Source: Clostridiales bacterium
GTDB taxonomy: Bacteria; Bacillota; Clostridia; Christensenellales; Pumilibacteraceae
Direction: 5' to 3'
DNA: 64,000 bases
Assembly: GCA_029055565.1 (NCBI GenBank)
Contig: JAIDCZ010000007.1
Location: 29,734-93,733 of the forward strand
The notes under the pieces were generated by a model. That model made no database searches. It was not told the origin of the DNA and saw only the letters and a list, made by a program, of their open reading frames with translations. A program made the position numbers and the translations under genes. This document shows, one piece after another, positions 52,705-61,260 of this stretch. Numbering within the stretch: the stretch's first letter is position 1; each line of letters starts with the position of its first letter.

Positions 52705-53463
52705 TTAGTCCGCTATGTGCTTAATGTCGTACTCAAGCTTTTTGTAAATATCCATCACAGTTTTAGTTGACTTAAAGAAGTAGGCAACCGCATATTTTAC
52801 ACCTAAAAATGCCGATATGATATTTTCGTAATCGTCGCTGTCTATTGCTCTCGTCAAGCCGTTCAAACACGCGGTGTATTCGGCGCGCTCTATAGCGCCG
52901 GTAATAGTGCTGTCGGCAATATCCACAAGCGTAGCTATACAGCCCAACGCGTCGCTCTTTAGGTCGGTGCGAAATTTGCCGTTGACGGCCTCGTACGCGC
53001 CGTAGACACTCCCCTTAACCGGCAATTCTTGCAATAATGTCGGTTGCGAAAACAGACTGTTGCAATACGAACGGAACGGAGTGATCACTTCCAAGCAAAA
53101 CCGCGCATAAGATTCGTTGATCATAGGACTGTAGAAGTATGCTTCCAAAAAGTTTCTCAACTCGATTTTTCCGCAGTCTATATCCATTAGTATGCGGAAA
53201 ACGAGCGCTATCGCCTTTTTCGGTTCTGTAGGCAAAACGAACGAGCCGTTATAAATGCACGCACTGAACGTTTTGCTGTAATCGAATTCGTACAGCGATG
53301 CGGCAAACATAGAATAGAGCTGCTTGTTATCCGCAATGGATTTTAACAGCGCCGTTATTTTGCTTTCCGCAAGCACGTATTTGCAGTTTTTAAGAGATTC
53401 GCAAGCAGACAAAAACTCGCCGAGTCCGTCCGACTTCATGCTCTCCAAATAGTTCCGTCGCAT
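52705..53463 (-). CDS. Hypothetical protein
   Basis: 252-residue predicted soluble, mostly helical protein with no membrane segment or recognised motif. The spread of hydrophobic residues suggests an all-alpha domain. It starts 39 bases after the HPr-like gene and probably shares its promoter, which suggests a regulatory link, but nothing in the sequence proves it. It ends 15 bases before the terminator. Confidence 0.65.
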   Translation of the reverse strand: MRRNYLESMKSDGLGEFLSACESLKNCKYVLAESKITALLKSIADNKQLYSMFAASLYEFDYSKTFSACIYNGSFVLPTEPKKAIALVFRILMDIDCGKIELRNFLEAYFYSPMINESYARFCLEVITPFRSYCNSLFSQPTLLQELPVKGSVYGAYEAVNGKFRTDLKSDALGCIATLVDIADSTITGAIERAEYTACLNGLTRAIDSDDYENIISAFLGVKYAVAYFFKSTKTVMDIYKKLEYDIKHIAD

Positions 53464-53502
53464 AAACGCTCCGATATTCTCGTTTTATATTGCTTTAAGT
53501 AA

Positions 53503-53733
53503 TTATTTAGCTATGTATTTGCCAATATCTTTAAGCAATTCGTCGCAGTTGTCGTTGTAGATTTCGCAAACGATAGGCTTAGCAAGATCGAGCGAAAAAA
53601 TGCCCAAAAGCGACTTGGCGTCGACTACGTATCTACCGCTGTGCAAATCGATTTCGTACGGATATGCGGATACGGCGTTGACAAACTCTTTTACACTGTC
53701 CATAGTGGGAAAATAAATGTTTACAGCTTTCAT
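53503..53733 (-). CDS. HPr-like protein without the catalytic histidine
   Basis: 76 residues with the HPr fold. The serine loop is conserved (DAKSLLGIFSLDL, Ser41 aligned with HPr Ser46), but the N-terminal active-site loop GxHARPA is replaced by FPTMDSVKEF, so there is no phosphorylatable His15. It therefore cannot carry phosphate between EI and EII. It may be a regulatory relative of Crh, which also lacks the His, if HPr kinase recognises the serine. GGAGG precedes the ATG. Confidence 0.8.
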   Translation of the reverse strand: MKAVNIYFPTMDSVKEFVNAVSAYPYEIDLHSGRYVVDAKSLLGIFSLDLAKPIVCEIYNDNCDELLKDIGKYIAK

Positions 53734-53766
53734 GTTAAACCTCCAAATGCTGATTGATGTGTGACT

Positions 53767-53795
53767 ATTTTACCATAGTCAAAGTTATTTTGCAA
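53767..53795 (-). promoter_or_regulatory. Sigma-A-type promoter of the HPr-like gene
   Basis: -35 TTGCAA at 53795-53790, 17-base spacer, -10 TAAAAT at 53772-53767 with extended TGG. Confidence 0.72.
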
Positions 53796-53849
53796 TACGT
53801 TTTGCAAAAATCTTTATAAAATGATATGCGCGTTATGCGCCTATTACGA

Positions 53850-55241
53850 CTATCCTATTATATACGCGTCGTTTTTGACGAGCGAGTTAAGCTCTTTAAG
53901 CTTTTCCTCATACCCCGCTCTGCCGATCATGGCAAACGTGGCTTTTTTGCCTTCCTCAACACCCGGTTGATTAAAGGTGTCAATGTTAAGGTAGGAACCG
54001 GCAAACGCGGTTTGGTACATAAAGTACATAAGCAATTCGCCTACCGTTTCAGCATTGACCTCGGGCAACGTTATAGTAAAGTTGGATCTGCCCGCTTTTG
54101 TAAGCGCGAACTCGGTAGACTTGCGCTCGGCGGTTATAAGCTCGTTAAGCGTGTGGCCTTTAAGGAAGTTGCCTACGTCCGCGGTATCGTTTGGAATATC
54201 CACCGTCGCGCCGTATTTTTCCACACCGATAAAGGTTACCACCTTGTCGTAAGGGCCTTCCGTATAAAGCTGAACTTGGCTGTGCTGGTCTGTAACGCCA
54301 AGCGACTTTGCCGGAGTCTGTCCGCAGTTGACGGCTTTGCCCGCTTTGTCCACCGCCTTGCCAAGCGATTCCGCCCAAATCTGGCAGTAAAAGTCCGCCA
54401 TAGTTTTAAGTCCGTCGGCATACGGCATCATTACGGAAATATTTTTGCCCGCTTGCATTGACTTGACTTGCAAAAACGCCGTCATAAGCGCGGGGTTGGC
54501 GTATATATCCTTGCGCTCGCACGCCTCGCGCATTGCACGCGCGCCGGCAAGCATGCTCTTTATATCCACGCCCATAACAGCAAACGGCACGAGTCCGACG
54601 TTGGAAAGCACGGAGAATCTTCCGCCGACACCGGCGGGAATACCGAAAATCTTGAACCCTTCCTTTTTGGCTACGTTGTAAAGCGAACCTTTGCCGTCGG
54701 TTGTAGTTACGAAAATATGCTCCTTAGCCGCGGCTTCGCCAAGCGCTTTTTTGAGCAAGTTGTAAAGGATTATAAACTGGCTGAGCGTTTCGCTGGTTTC
54801 GCCAGATTTGGTTATTACGTTAAAGTAAGTAGTTTTAATATCAATTACGTCAAGCAAGGACGCCATACGCTCTGGATCTACGTTGTCCTCTACGTACAGC
54901 TTGGGCGCCTTGCGCATTTCCTTAGGCAGTTCGTTGTGGTGCAAATGCAACAACGCATTGAACACGCAAATTGGGCCGAGTGCAGATCCGCCTATGCCAA
55001 GCACCACGAAGCTGGACGCCTTTTCGCGGATAGTCTTACCAAACGCACAAAGCTCGTCGGCGGATTTGTCGGTAATCATAGGCGTTTCCGTCCATTCTTG
55101 CCAGCCTTTGCCGCTGTTGCCTATTACGTCAGCATACGCCGCCGCGTGAGCGGACTTGGCGCCGTCGATTTCCGACTTTTTAATGCCGTGCTCGCCTATG
55201 GCACTATCCATCATGTTGTTGTAATCGAATTTAAGTTTCAT
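53850..55241 (-). CDS. pgi: Glucose-6-phosphate isomerase
   Basis: 463 residues, the shorter Firmicute form. Seen: VVLGIGGSALGPICVFNALLH, NVITKSGETSETLSQF, GVGGRFSVLSNVGLVPFAV, GHTLNELI and the C-terminal catalytic-lysine region (YEEKLKEL). It converts glucose 6-phosphate to fructose 6-phosphate. An AAGGAG ribosome-binding site and its own promoter are present. No clear terminator was found after it. Confidence 0.95.
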   Translation of the reverse strand: MKLKFDYNNMMDSAIGEHGIKKSEIDGAKSAHAAAYADVIGNSGKGWQEWTETPMITDKSADELCAFGKTIREKASSFVVLGIGGSALGPICVFNALLHLHHNELPKEMRKAPKLYVEDNVDPERMASLLDVIDIKTTYFNVITKSGETSETLSQFIILYNLLKKALGEAAAKEHIFVTTTDGKGSLYNVAKKEGFKIFGIPAGVGGRFSVLSNVGLVPFAVMGVDIKSMLAGARAMREACERKDIYANPALMTAFLQVKSMQAGKNISVMMPYADGLKTMADFYCQIWAESLGKAVDKAGKAVNCGQTPAKSLGVTDQHSQVQLYTEGPYDKVVTFIGVEKYGATVDIPNDTADVGNFLKGHTLNELITAERKSTEFALTKAGRSNFTITLPEVNAETVGELLMYFMYQTAFAGSYLNIDTFNQPGVEEGKKATFAMIGRAGYEEKLKELNSLVKNDAYIIG

Positions 55242-55268
55242 AAAAAATATCTCCTTTTACACGATAGC

Positions 55269-55298
55269 ATTATACCATGACGACGTCCCAAAAATCAA
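55269..55298 (-). promoter_or_regulatory. Sigma-A-type promoter of pgi
   Basis: -35 TTGATT at 55298-55293, 18-base spacer, -10 TATAAT at 55274-55269 with extended TGG. Confidence 0.7.
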
Positions 55299-55311
55299 GC
55301 GTTTTTATACC

Positions 55312-55339
55312 AAAAAGCGCCAAGCATGGCAAGGCGCTT
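55312..55339 (-). terminator. Intrinsic terminator of hpf
   Basis: Minus-strand stem AAGCGCC/GGCGCTT (55339-55333 and 55321-55315) with an 11-base loop, running into TTTTT. It lies about 20 bases after the hpf stop codon. Confidence 0.75.
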
Positions 55340-55358
55340 ATTACGTTATTTTACCGTT

Positions 55359-55907
55359 TTACACTACGGTTTCTATCAGACCGTAATTGCCGTCGTTACG
55401 CACGTACAAAACGTTGATGGAGCTTGTAGTTTTGTTGAGGAAAACGTAAAAGTTGTGGCCTACAAGCTCAAGTTCCTCTATAGCTTCGTCTATGGACATA
55501 GGACTGAGCGTATAGCACTTGGAGCGCACTACGGCCTTTTCCTCCGTCACCTCCTCCTCGTCTATTTCCTCCGGCACGGAGAAGTCCTTTGCGCGGAATT
55601 TTTTGGATTTTGACTCGAGCTTTTTGTGGTGACGAACGATTTGTTTTTCCAGCTTGGGCAACGCGAGGTCTATGTTGTTGTACATATTGTCGCTGGTAAC
55701 CTCGGCACGGAGCACCGTGCTATCCAGCAAAACCGTAAGCTCCAGAGTGTACAAGTCGTCAGTACTGCGCGTACTGCCCTTTTTAAGCGCAATTTTGATG
55801 CGCGTATCGTCGGCAAAGAACTTATCAAGCTTTTGAACCTTTTTGTCGATGACGGTTTTCAGTTTGTCGCTTGCCTCGTAGTTTTTGCAAAGATATTCGA
55901 TTGTCAT
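55359..55907 (-). CDS. hpf: Ribosome hibernation promoting factor, long form
   Basis: 182 residues. N-terminal RaiA-like domain (about 1-95, with the typical basic helix-facing LPKLEKQIVRHHKKLESK at its end), a linker, and the C-terminal dimerisation domain VVRSKCYTLSPMSIDEAIEELELVGHNFYVFLNKTTSSINVLYVRNDGNYGLIE. Long HPF joins two 70S ribosomes into inactive 100S dimers in stationary phase. GGAGG precedes the ATG. Confidence 0.95.
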   Translation of the reverse strand: MTIEYLCKNYEASDKLKTVIDKKVQKLDKFFADDTRIKIALKKGSTRSTDDLYTLELTVLLDSTVLRAEVTSDNMYNNIDLALPKLEKQIVRHHKKLESKSKKFRAKDFSVPEEIDEEEVTEEKAVVRSKCYTLSPMSIDEAIEELELVGHNFYVFLNKTTSSINVLYVRNDGNYGLIETVV

Positions 55908-55975
55908 AATCTTCCCTCCGATATTAAAATTTGTATTGTAGTCGGCGTATATTAACAGCCCGATTTACTATACGT

Positions 55976-56004
55976 AGTTTACCATAAAAACAGTCGTTTG
56001 TAAA
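55976..56004 (-). promoter_or_regulatory. Sigma-A-type promoter of hpf
   Basis: -35 TTTACA at 56004-55999, 17-base spacer, -10 TAAACT at 55981-55976 with extended TGG. It lies just after the clpC stop codon. Confidence 0.65.
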
Positions 56005-56019
56005 TGCCTTTTGAAAAAT

Positions 56020-58503
56020 TTATGATATAACTATCTTATCGTTTACGCAATCCACGCGAACGGTGCTGTTGGGACGAACTCTGCCACTTATAATAGCTTC
56101 GGCAATCTCGTCCTCCACGTTCTGCTCTATTACACGGCGCAACGGACGCGCGCCGTACTCGGCGTCATAGCCTTTGTCTATAAGCCAGCCGAGCGCCGAC
56201 TGCGTAAGCGTAAGCGATATGTTCTTGTCCTTTAACGACTTTTCCACTTTTTTGAGCATTATTTCGGCTATTTGCGCCACGTCATCCTTGGTAAGCTTGT
56301 CAAACACGCATGTTACGTCTATGCGGTTGATAAACTCCGGACGGAACGTTCTTTTAAGCGCGTTCATATACGCTTCGTCGCGCACGTCGTCGTCGCGCTT
56401 GCCCACGGCGTTAAAGCCTATCTCGCGCTTAGACGCCGCGTCGGACGCGCCGACGTTACTCGTCATAATGATAATGGTGTTTTTAAACGACACCGTGCGG
56501 CCTTGCGAATCTGTAAGTCTGCCGTCGTCAAGTATTTGCAACAACGCGTTAAACACGTCGGGGTGCGCCTTTTCTATCTCGTCAAACAGAACTACGGAAT
56601 ACGGATGACGCCTTACGCGTTCGGTCAGTTGTCCGCCGTCGTCAAACCCGACGTAACCGGGCGGTGCGCCAATCAGCTTAGATACCGAGTGCGACTCCAT
56701 AAACTCACTCATATCCAGTCGGATAATGGAATTTTCGTTGTCGAACATTGCTTCGGCAAGCGCCTTGGTAAGCTCGGTTTTACCCACGCCCGTCGGTCCG
56801 AGGAATATAAACGAACCGATAGGTCTGTTGTCGCTTTTCAGTCCCGCTCGCGCACGGCGTATGGCTTTTGCAACTGCTTCTACGGCACGGTTCTGACCTA
56901 TTACGCGTTTGTGCAAAAGCGCTTCCAAGTTCTGTAGCCTTGCCGTTTCGGTTTCCGTAAGCTTGCTTACCGGTATTTTTGTCCAGCGCGACACTACGTC
57001 CGCAATATCCTCTGCAGATATGGTTTTGGTAGTTTTTTCTTGCTGCGACGAGGTTTGCAACGACCGCTGTTTTATGGTGTTTTCCAGTTCGTCGACCTTG
57101 CGCTTGTACGTACTCGCTTCGTCAAATTCTTGCCTATTAGCACACTCACTCATTTTCTTTTTACATTCCGCAAGCTGTGCGTTAAGCTCGGTCAAATCGG
57201 ATGGGCCGAAGCTTGCCCCCACCTTGGCGCAACTCATAGCCTCGTCTATAAGGTCGATAGCCTTGTCGGGCAAAAACCTATCCGCAATGTACTTATCGGA
57301 AAGCTTTGCCGCCGCAACTATCGCCTCGTCGGAAAGCTTGACTTTGTGGAAGTTTTCGTAATTAGTGCGCAAGCCCTTCAGTATCTCTACGGTTTGCTCT
57401 ACGGTCGGCGGCTCGACTATAATCGGTTGGAATCGGCGCTCCATCGCCTTGTCCGCCTCTATATACTTGCGATACTCGTCGGTTGTAGTAGCGCCTATCG
57501 TTTGCATTTCGCCGCGCGCAAGGTACGGTTTAAGAATGTCTGCGGGCGTTACCTCGCCGTCCTTGGACCCCGCTTGCATAAGAGTGTGCAATTCGTCTAT
57601 AAACACTATTATGTTGCCGCTGTTTATAATTAGGTCTATGGCAGACTTAAGCTTTTCCTCAAGCTGACCGCGATACTTGGTGCCGGCCATGAGCGAGCCT
57701 ATATTAAGCGAGAATATAATGTTGTTTTGGAGCTGGCGTGGAACCTTTCCGTCCACTACCGCCTTAGCAAGACCGTCGATAATGGCGCTTTTGCCCACAC
57801 CCGGCTCGCCTATAAGCACAGGATTATTTTTGGTTTTGCGGCATAAAATTTCGATAAGCCGCGAAACCTCTTGCTCTCTGCCGATAACCGGATCGAGCTT
57901 ATTCTGCTTTGCCTTGGCTGTGACGTCCACACCGAGGTCGGCAAGCTGTGGCGGCAACGCTTGAACGTTGCTCTTTATTCCGCTCATGCCGGTACTGCCG
58001 CTAAAGTAATCGCTTGCATGCGGCATGCCGCCGAACATACCGCCGAACATCGTGCTTTCCGGCTTGGGAGATTGACGGTTTTGCAAAATCTTAAATATAG
58101 CTTGGCGATAGACCGCACCGTTTACGTTGAACAGCCTATACAGCGCGTCAACGGCGTAGCAGTTGCGATCCTCCAGTATGGCAAGCATCAAATGGTCGGG
58201 CGAAATTTGCGACGAACCAAGCTGTGCCGCTATGCCGTACGCTTCAAACGGAATGGAATTGCTGAACCTATCCGTATCCATAGACTGAACGAATCCACCG
58301 CCCGCACTCGCTTCCTCAAACAACGATATAAGGTCGTCTGGATCGAAGTGATTGGCAAGAAAAATCTTTGACGCACAGCAGTCTACTTTGAGTATGCCGT
58401 ACAGTAAGTGTTCGGTGCCGGTAACCTCGTTGCGATAGTGATTAGCCGTTCTGCGTGCAATTTCGTATGCTTTGCGTGCATTTTCGTCCATTGAATATTC
58501 CAT
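56020..58503 (-). CDS. clpC: ATP-dependent Clp protease ATP-binding subunit ClpC
   Basis: 827 residues. N-terminal Clp_N repeats (about 1-140), first AAA+ module with GEPGVGKSAIIDGLA and VFIDELHTLMQAG, a UVR-like coiled-coil middle region (ECKKKMSECANRQEFDEAST), second AAA+ module with LGPTGVGKTELTKALAEAMF and LFDEIEKAHPDVFNALLQILDDGRLTDSQGR, and the D2-small domain. It unfolds substrates for ClpP, including McsB-arginylphosphorylated proteins. Last gene of ctsR-mcsA-mcsB-clpC. Confidence 0.96.
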   Translation of the reverse strand: MEYSMDENARKAYEIARRTANHYRNEVTGTEHLLYGILKVDCCASKIFLANHFDPDDLISLFEEASAGGGFVQSMDTDRFSNSIPFEAYGIAAQLGSSQISPDHLMLAILEDRNCYAVDALYRLFNVNGAVYRQAIFKILQNRQSPKPESTMFGGMFGGMPHASDYFSGSTGMSGIKSNVQALPPQLADLGVDVTAKAKQNKLDPVIGREQEVSRLIEILCRKTKNNPVLIGEPGVGKSAIIDGLAKAVVDGKVPRQLQNNIIFSLNIGSLMAGTKYRGQLEEKLKSAIDLIINSGNIIVFIDELHTLMQAGSKDGEVTPADILKPYLARGEMQTIGATTTDEYRKYIEADKAMERRFQPIIVEPPTVEQTVEILKGLRTNYENFHKVKLSDEAIVAAAKLSDKYIADRFLPDKAIDLIDEAMSCAKVGASFGPSDLTELNAQLAECKKKMSECANRQEFDEASTYKRKVDELENTIKQRSLQTSSQQEKTTKTISAEDIADVVSRWTKIPVSKLTETETARLQNLEALLHKRVIGQNRAVEAVAKAIRRARAGLKSDNRPIGSFIFLGPTGVGKTELTKALAEAMFDNENSIIRLDMSEFMESHSVSKLIGAPPGYVGFDDGGQLTERVRRHPYSVVLFDEIEKAHPDVFNALLQILDDGRLTDSQGRTVSFKNTIIIMTSNVGASDAASKREIGFNAVGKRDDDVRDEAYMNALKRTFRPEFINRIDVTCVFDKLTKDDVAQIAEIMLKKVEKSLKDKNISLTLTQSALGWLIDKGYDAEYGARPLRRVIEQNVEDEIAEAIISGRVRPNSTVRVDCVNDKIVIS

Positions 58504-58515
58504 AATGTCTACTCC

Positions 58516-59529
58516 TTATAATATTATTTTCTTACATAACGAGGTAAGCGAGGTTGCGATATGCCGCGCGCGCAACACGTCGCGCTCGTCGACGCTCATG
58601 TTATGCCCGCCCGCCTTTTGCATATTGGCGGGTTGACTGTCGGTAATCAATTTTTGGAACGCGTTCAAATCGGGTATGTCTATATAGCCGTAATAATGCC
58701 CCAAACGCACAAGAGCCAAGTACTGCATAGCTTCCTCGGTGGAAAGCTTGTAAGCGTTAGTCAAGATTCCCCACGCGCGGTAAATTTTGTCCTTAAGCTC
58801 CGGCTCGTCGCGCTTTAGCAGTTGCCGCGCCTTAAGCTCGGCGTCCACGATGTGATTGATAGCGCCTTTAACCGAATCTATAATTTCAGCTTCCCTAAGC
58901 CCGAGCGAGCGCTGGTTGCTTACTTGATACAGATATCCTTCCGCCTTGCTGCCCTCGCCGTAAACGCCGCGCACCGTCATATTGAGTCGCGCCACGCCGT
59001 TGATACAGCCCTCTATCATGTTCTGAATGGTTAGCGCGGGCAGAAACATCATAACCGACGCGCGCATGCCGGTGCCGAGATTGGTCGCGCACGAAGTAAG
59101 GTACCCAAACCGTCCGTCAAACGCAAATGTCAAATTCTTGCCGAGCACGTCGTCTATACGGTTTACTCTGTCGTAAGCTTGGTCGAGCGACAGTCCAGGC
59201 AAAATGACTTGCTCGCGCACATGGTCTTCCTCGTTTACCATTACGGACACGTTTTCGTCGGCGCTTATAAGCACGGAGCCGTACGGACAGTCTTGCAATA
59301 AATCGGGACTTATCAAATGCTTTTCTTGCAAAATAGTGCCGTCCAGCTGTGATATATCGTTCATATCGTAACGATTGAACTTATCCACCGGCGCCAGCGC
59401 GCCTTGCACGTTGTCTATTATTTTGCGTGCGGGCAGCTCGCTAAGCTTGTGCGGAAACGGCAATCCGGCTATATTGCGAGCAAGCCGTAACCGCGTGGAA
59501 ATTATTATATTATCCAATACGTTCATCAA
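58516..59529 (-). CDS. mcsB: Protein arginine kinase McsB
   Basis: 337 residues of the ATP:guanido phosphotransferase fold: IISTRLRLARNIAGLPFP near the start, EDHVREQVILPG, FDGRFGYLTSCATNLGTGMRASVMMFLPAL and VRGVYGEGSKAEGYLYQVSNQRSLGLRE. It phosphorylates arginine residues on proteins, marking them for ClpCP, and inactivates CtsR. It overlaps mcsA by 4 bases. Confidence 0.96.
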   Translation of the reverse strand: MMNVLDNIIISTRLRLARNIAGLPFPHKLSELPARKIIDNVQGALAPVDKFNRYDMNDISQLDGTILQEKHLISPDLLQDCPYGSVLISADENVSVMVNEEDHVREQVILPGLSLDQAYDRVNRIDDVLGKNLTFAFDGRFGYLTSCATNLGTGMRASVMMFLPALTIQNMIEGCINGVARLNMTVRGVYGEGSKAEGYLYQVSNQRSLGLREAEIIDSVKGAINHIVDAELKARQLLKRDEPELKDKIYRAWGILTNAYKLSTEEAMQYLALVRLGHYYGYIDIPDLNAFQKLITDSQPANMQKAGGHNMSVDERDVLRARHIATSLTSLCKKIIL

Positions 59530-60038
59530 TTACCCTCCCGCTTGCCGTTGACTATTTTTTTCAGTATTGCGCTAAGCTCCATAATCTTTGCGTAATCCCC
59601 ACTGTCGACGGAGGCTTGAAGCTCGGCCTTAAGCGCGTCCTCGTTGGCTTCGTCGTAATACCCATACGGCGTTTTGCCGATGTGCCGATCCGACTGCTGC
59701 AATTTTTTTACCGACTGCACTACGAGCGGCTCAAACACCTTGTAGCACTTGGCACAGCCTACGAACCCGCTTTTTATAAACTCCTCGCTCGTGGTTTTAC
59801 AATCCGGACAAATAAGCGTTCGCGCCGAAGGCGTATCGAACAAATTGCCAAAACTGCCGATCAAACCCATCGGCGAGCCGTTAATCAGCTTGTTAAGCAT
59901 ATCAAAACTGTCAAATCCCATATCGGGCCGAAAGTTCTTTGCACACTCGCCGCACAAAAACATTTTTTCCACATGTCCGTTGCGCCGCACCATAACCTCA
60001 GTGGTGGCTTCATGTAAACCGCAATTAGTACACTTCAT
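59526..60038 (-). CDS. mcsA: McsA, zinc-binding activator of McsB
   Basis: 170 residues. Two CxxC-containing zinc regions (CTNCGLHEATTEV plus FLCGECA; CPDCKTTSEEFIKSGFVGCAKCYKVF) and a C-terminal UVR motif (ALKAELQASVDSGDYAKIMELSAILKKI). It activates McsB kinase. It lies 2 bases after ctsR. Confidence 0.95.
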   Translation of the reverse strand: MKCTNCGLHEATTEVMVRRNGHVEKMFLCGECAKNFRPDMGFDSFDMLNKLINGSPMGLIGSFGNLFDTPSARTLICPDCKTTSEEFIKSGFVGCAKCYKVFEPLVVQSVKKLQQSDRHIGKTPYGYYDEANEDALKAELQASVDSGDYAKIMELSAILKKIVNGKREGN

Positions 60039-60040
60039 AA

Positions 60041-60508
60041 TTATTCTCCATCGTCGTGAGTTTTAAGCGTTTCCATCAACACACATTTAAGTATGGACCC
60101 GCGAAGCTTGTTTTTTGCAACCGTCGGCGCCAAAAGCGCTTTGTCGGAAATAGCCGCCTTAATAAGCTGTGCTTCGTTTTCGGTAAAAATACCGTCTGTA
60201 GTCAGCCGCTCCAATATTTGACACGCCTTGCCGTAATCTATGCCGTCGGACAGCGTTTGATCTATATAATTGGCCAAAACGTCGTCCACGTTTTGGTTGA
60301 CGCGTATCAACGTAATATATCCACCCCCGCCGCGCCGACTTTCAGTCATATACCCGCGCTCGGGCGTAAACCTCGTTGCAAGCACGTAATTTATTTGGCT
60401 GGGCGCAACGGCAAAATACGTAGCCAACTCGTTGCGGTTAAAATTAACCGACAGCTCGTCTCCAAGCGTATCCAGCAAAAACTTTTCAATTATATCACTT
60501 ACGTTCAC
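60041..60508 (-). CDS. ctsR: Transcriptional repressor CtsR
   Basis: About 155 residues. DNA-binding N-terminus starts VSDIIEKFLLDTL; RNELATYFAVAPSQINYVLATRFTPERGYMTESRRGGGGYI is the winged-helix signature with the Arg-Gly loop that senses heat. I choose the GTG at 60508 because GGAGG lies 5 bases upstream and homology starts there; an in-frame ATG at 60520 would add four residues. It represses the operon through the CtsR box upstream. Confidence 0.93.
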   Translation of the reverse strand: MNVSDIIEKFLLDTLGDELSVNFNRNELATYFAVAPSQINYVLATRFTPERGYMTESRRGGGGYITLIRVNQNVDDVLANYIDQTLSDGIDYGKACQILERLTTDGIFTENEAQLIKAAISDKALLAPTVAKNKLRGSILKCVLMETLKTHDDGE

Positions 60509-60546
60509 TGCTACCTCCATTAAGTTCAGCCGCCTCAATAGTCAAT

Positions 60547-60563
60547 AGTCAAAGAAAGTCAAA
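60547..60563. promoter_or_regulatory. CtsR operator of the clpC operon
   Basis: Plus-strand AGTCAAA-GAA-AGTCAAA, an exact match to the CtsR heptamer direct repeat with a three-base spacer and central A. An extra AGTCAAT half-site abuts at 60540-60546. The box sits 12 bases downstream of the -10, over the transcription start region, so bound CtsR would block initiation. Confidence 0.93.
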
Positions 60564-60575
60564 CTATTTGATTAA

Positions 60576-60604
60576 AGTATATAACAAGACTAACAATATG
60601 TCAA
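60576..60604 (-). promoter_or_regulatory. Sigma-A-type promoter of ctsR-mcsA-mcsB-clpC
   Basis: -35 TTGACA (consensus) at 60604-60599, 17-base spacer, -10 TATACT at 60581-60576. No extended TGn here. Confidence 0.85.
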
Positions 60605-60642
60605 GCGTTTTTACAAAAGTTATACGAATTTTTTTCGACACT

Positions 60643-60668
60643 AAAAAGGCGCGGAATCTATCCGCGCC
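60643..60668 (-). terminator. Intrinsic terminator of the zinc-ribbon membrane protein gene
   Basis: Minus-strand stem GGCGCGGA/TCCGCGCC (60668-60661 and 60655-60648), 5-base loop, followed by TTTTT. It lies upstream of the ctsR promoter, insulating it. Confidence 0.88.
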
Positions 60669-60699
60669 TACCGTAAATCGTATCCTACGATAATAAAAA

Positions 60700-61224
60700 C
60701 TATATAAGCAATCCGGACAACGACGACAAGCCGTCCGCCGCACTCAGTACGAATATCGTAGAAAATAAGACGTATATCAAACCTATTATTCCGATAGCAA
60801 GACACACGACGTCGCAAGTAGTATGCTTGTTACCGTTTGCTTTTCCGCTCATAGCGTATCTGATGGCGCCTACCGAACAAAACGCTATAGCGCACAAAAT
60901 GGCAAATATTCCGAGCACTACCCCGAGTCCAAATACCGAAAACGCGATTTGCGAGCAAAACTGCAACAGCACGTACGCCACCACGCCGAGTATAATATAC
61001 AGCGCCAAAGAATTGTTTTTGAACCATTCCGACTGCGCTCCGTTATGGGTCGGCGTTACGCTTTGCTCAACCTCATTCCGTTCAACGACAGTCTGTTGGG
61101 ATTGAGGTCTATCAGCATAACCGCCGTCGTTAGACGCCTCCGATACCGGATACTTCAAACCGCACTTCGTACAAAATACCGCGTATTCCGGCAATTCCTC
61201 ACCACACTTTTTGCAATAAGGCAT
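60700..61224 (-). CDS. Zinc-ribbon membrane protein
   Basis: 174 residues. An N-terminal zinc ribbon (YCKKCGEELPEYAVFCTKCG), a Gln/Ser-rich linker, and two or three membrane segments (LALYIILGVVAYVLLQFC; FGLGVVLGIFAILCAIAFC; VCLAIGIIGLIYVLFSTIFV) of a DUF4190-like type. Function unknown; such proteins are common and multicopy in Clostridia. AAGGAG precedes the ATG. Confidence 0.8.
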   Translation of the reverse strand: MPYCKKCGEELPEYAVFCTKCGLKYPVSEASNDGGYADRPQSQQTVVERNEVEQSVTPTHNGAQSEWFKNNSLALYIILGVVAYVLLQFCSQIAFSVFGLGVVLGIFAILCAIAFCSVGAIRYAMSGKANGNKHTTCDVVCLAIGIIGLIYVLFSTIFVLSAADGLSSLSGLLI

Positions 61225-61260
61225 TATAATCTCCTTTTAAATATTATCGTTAATATCGAG

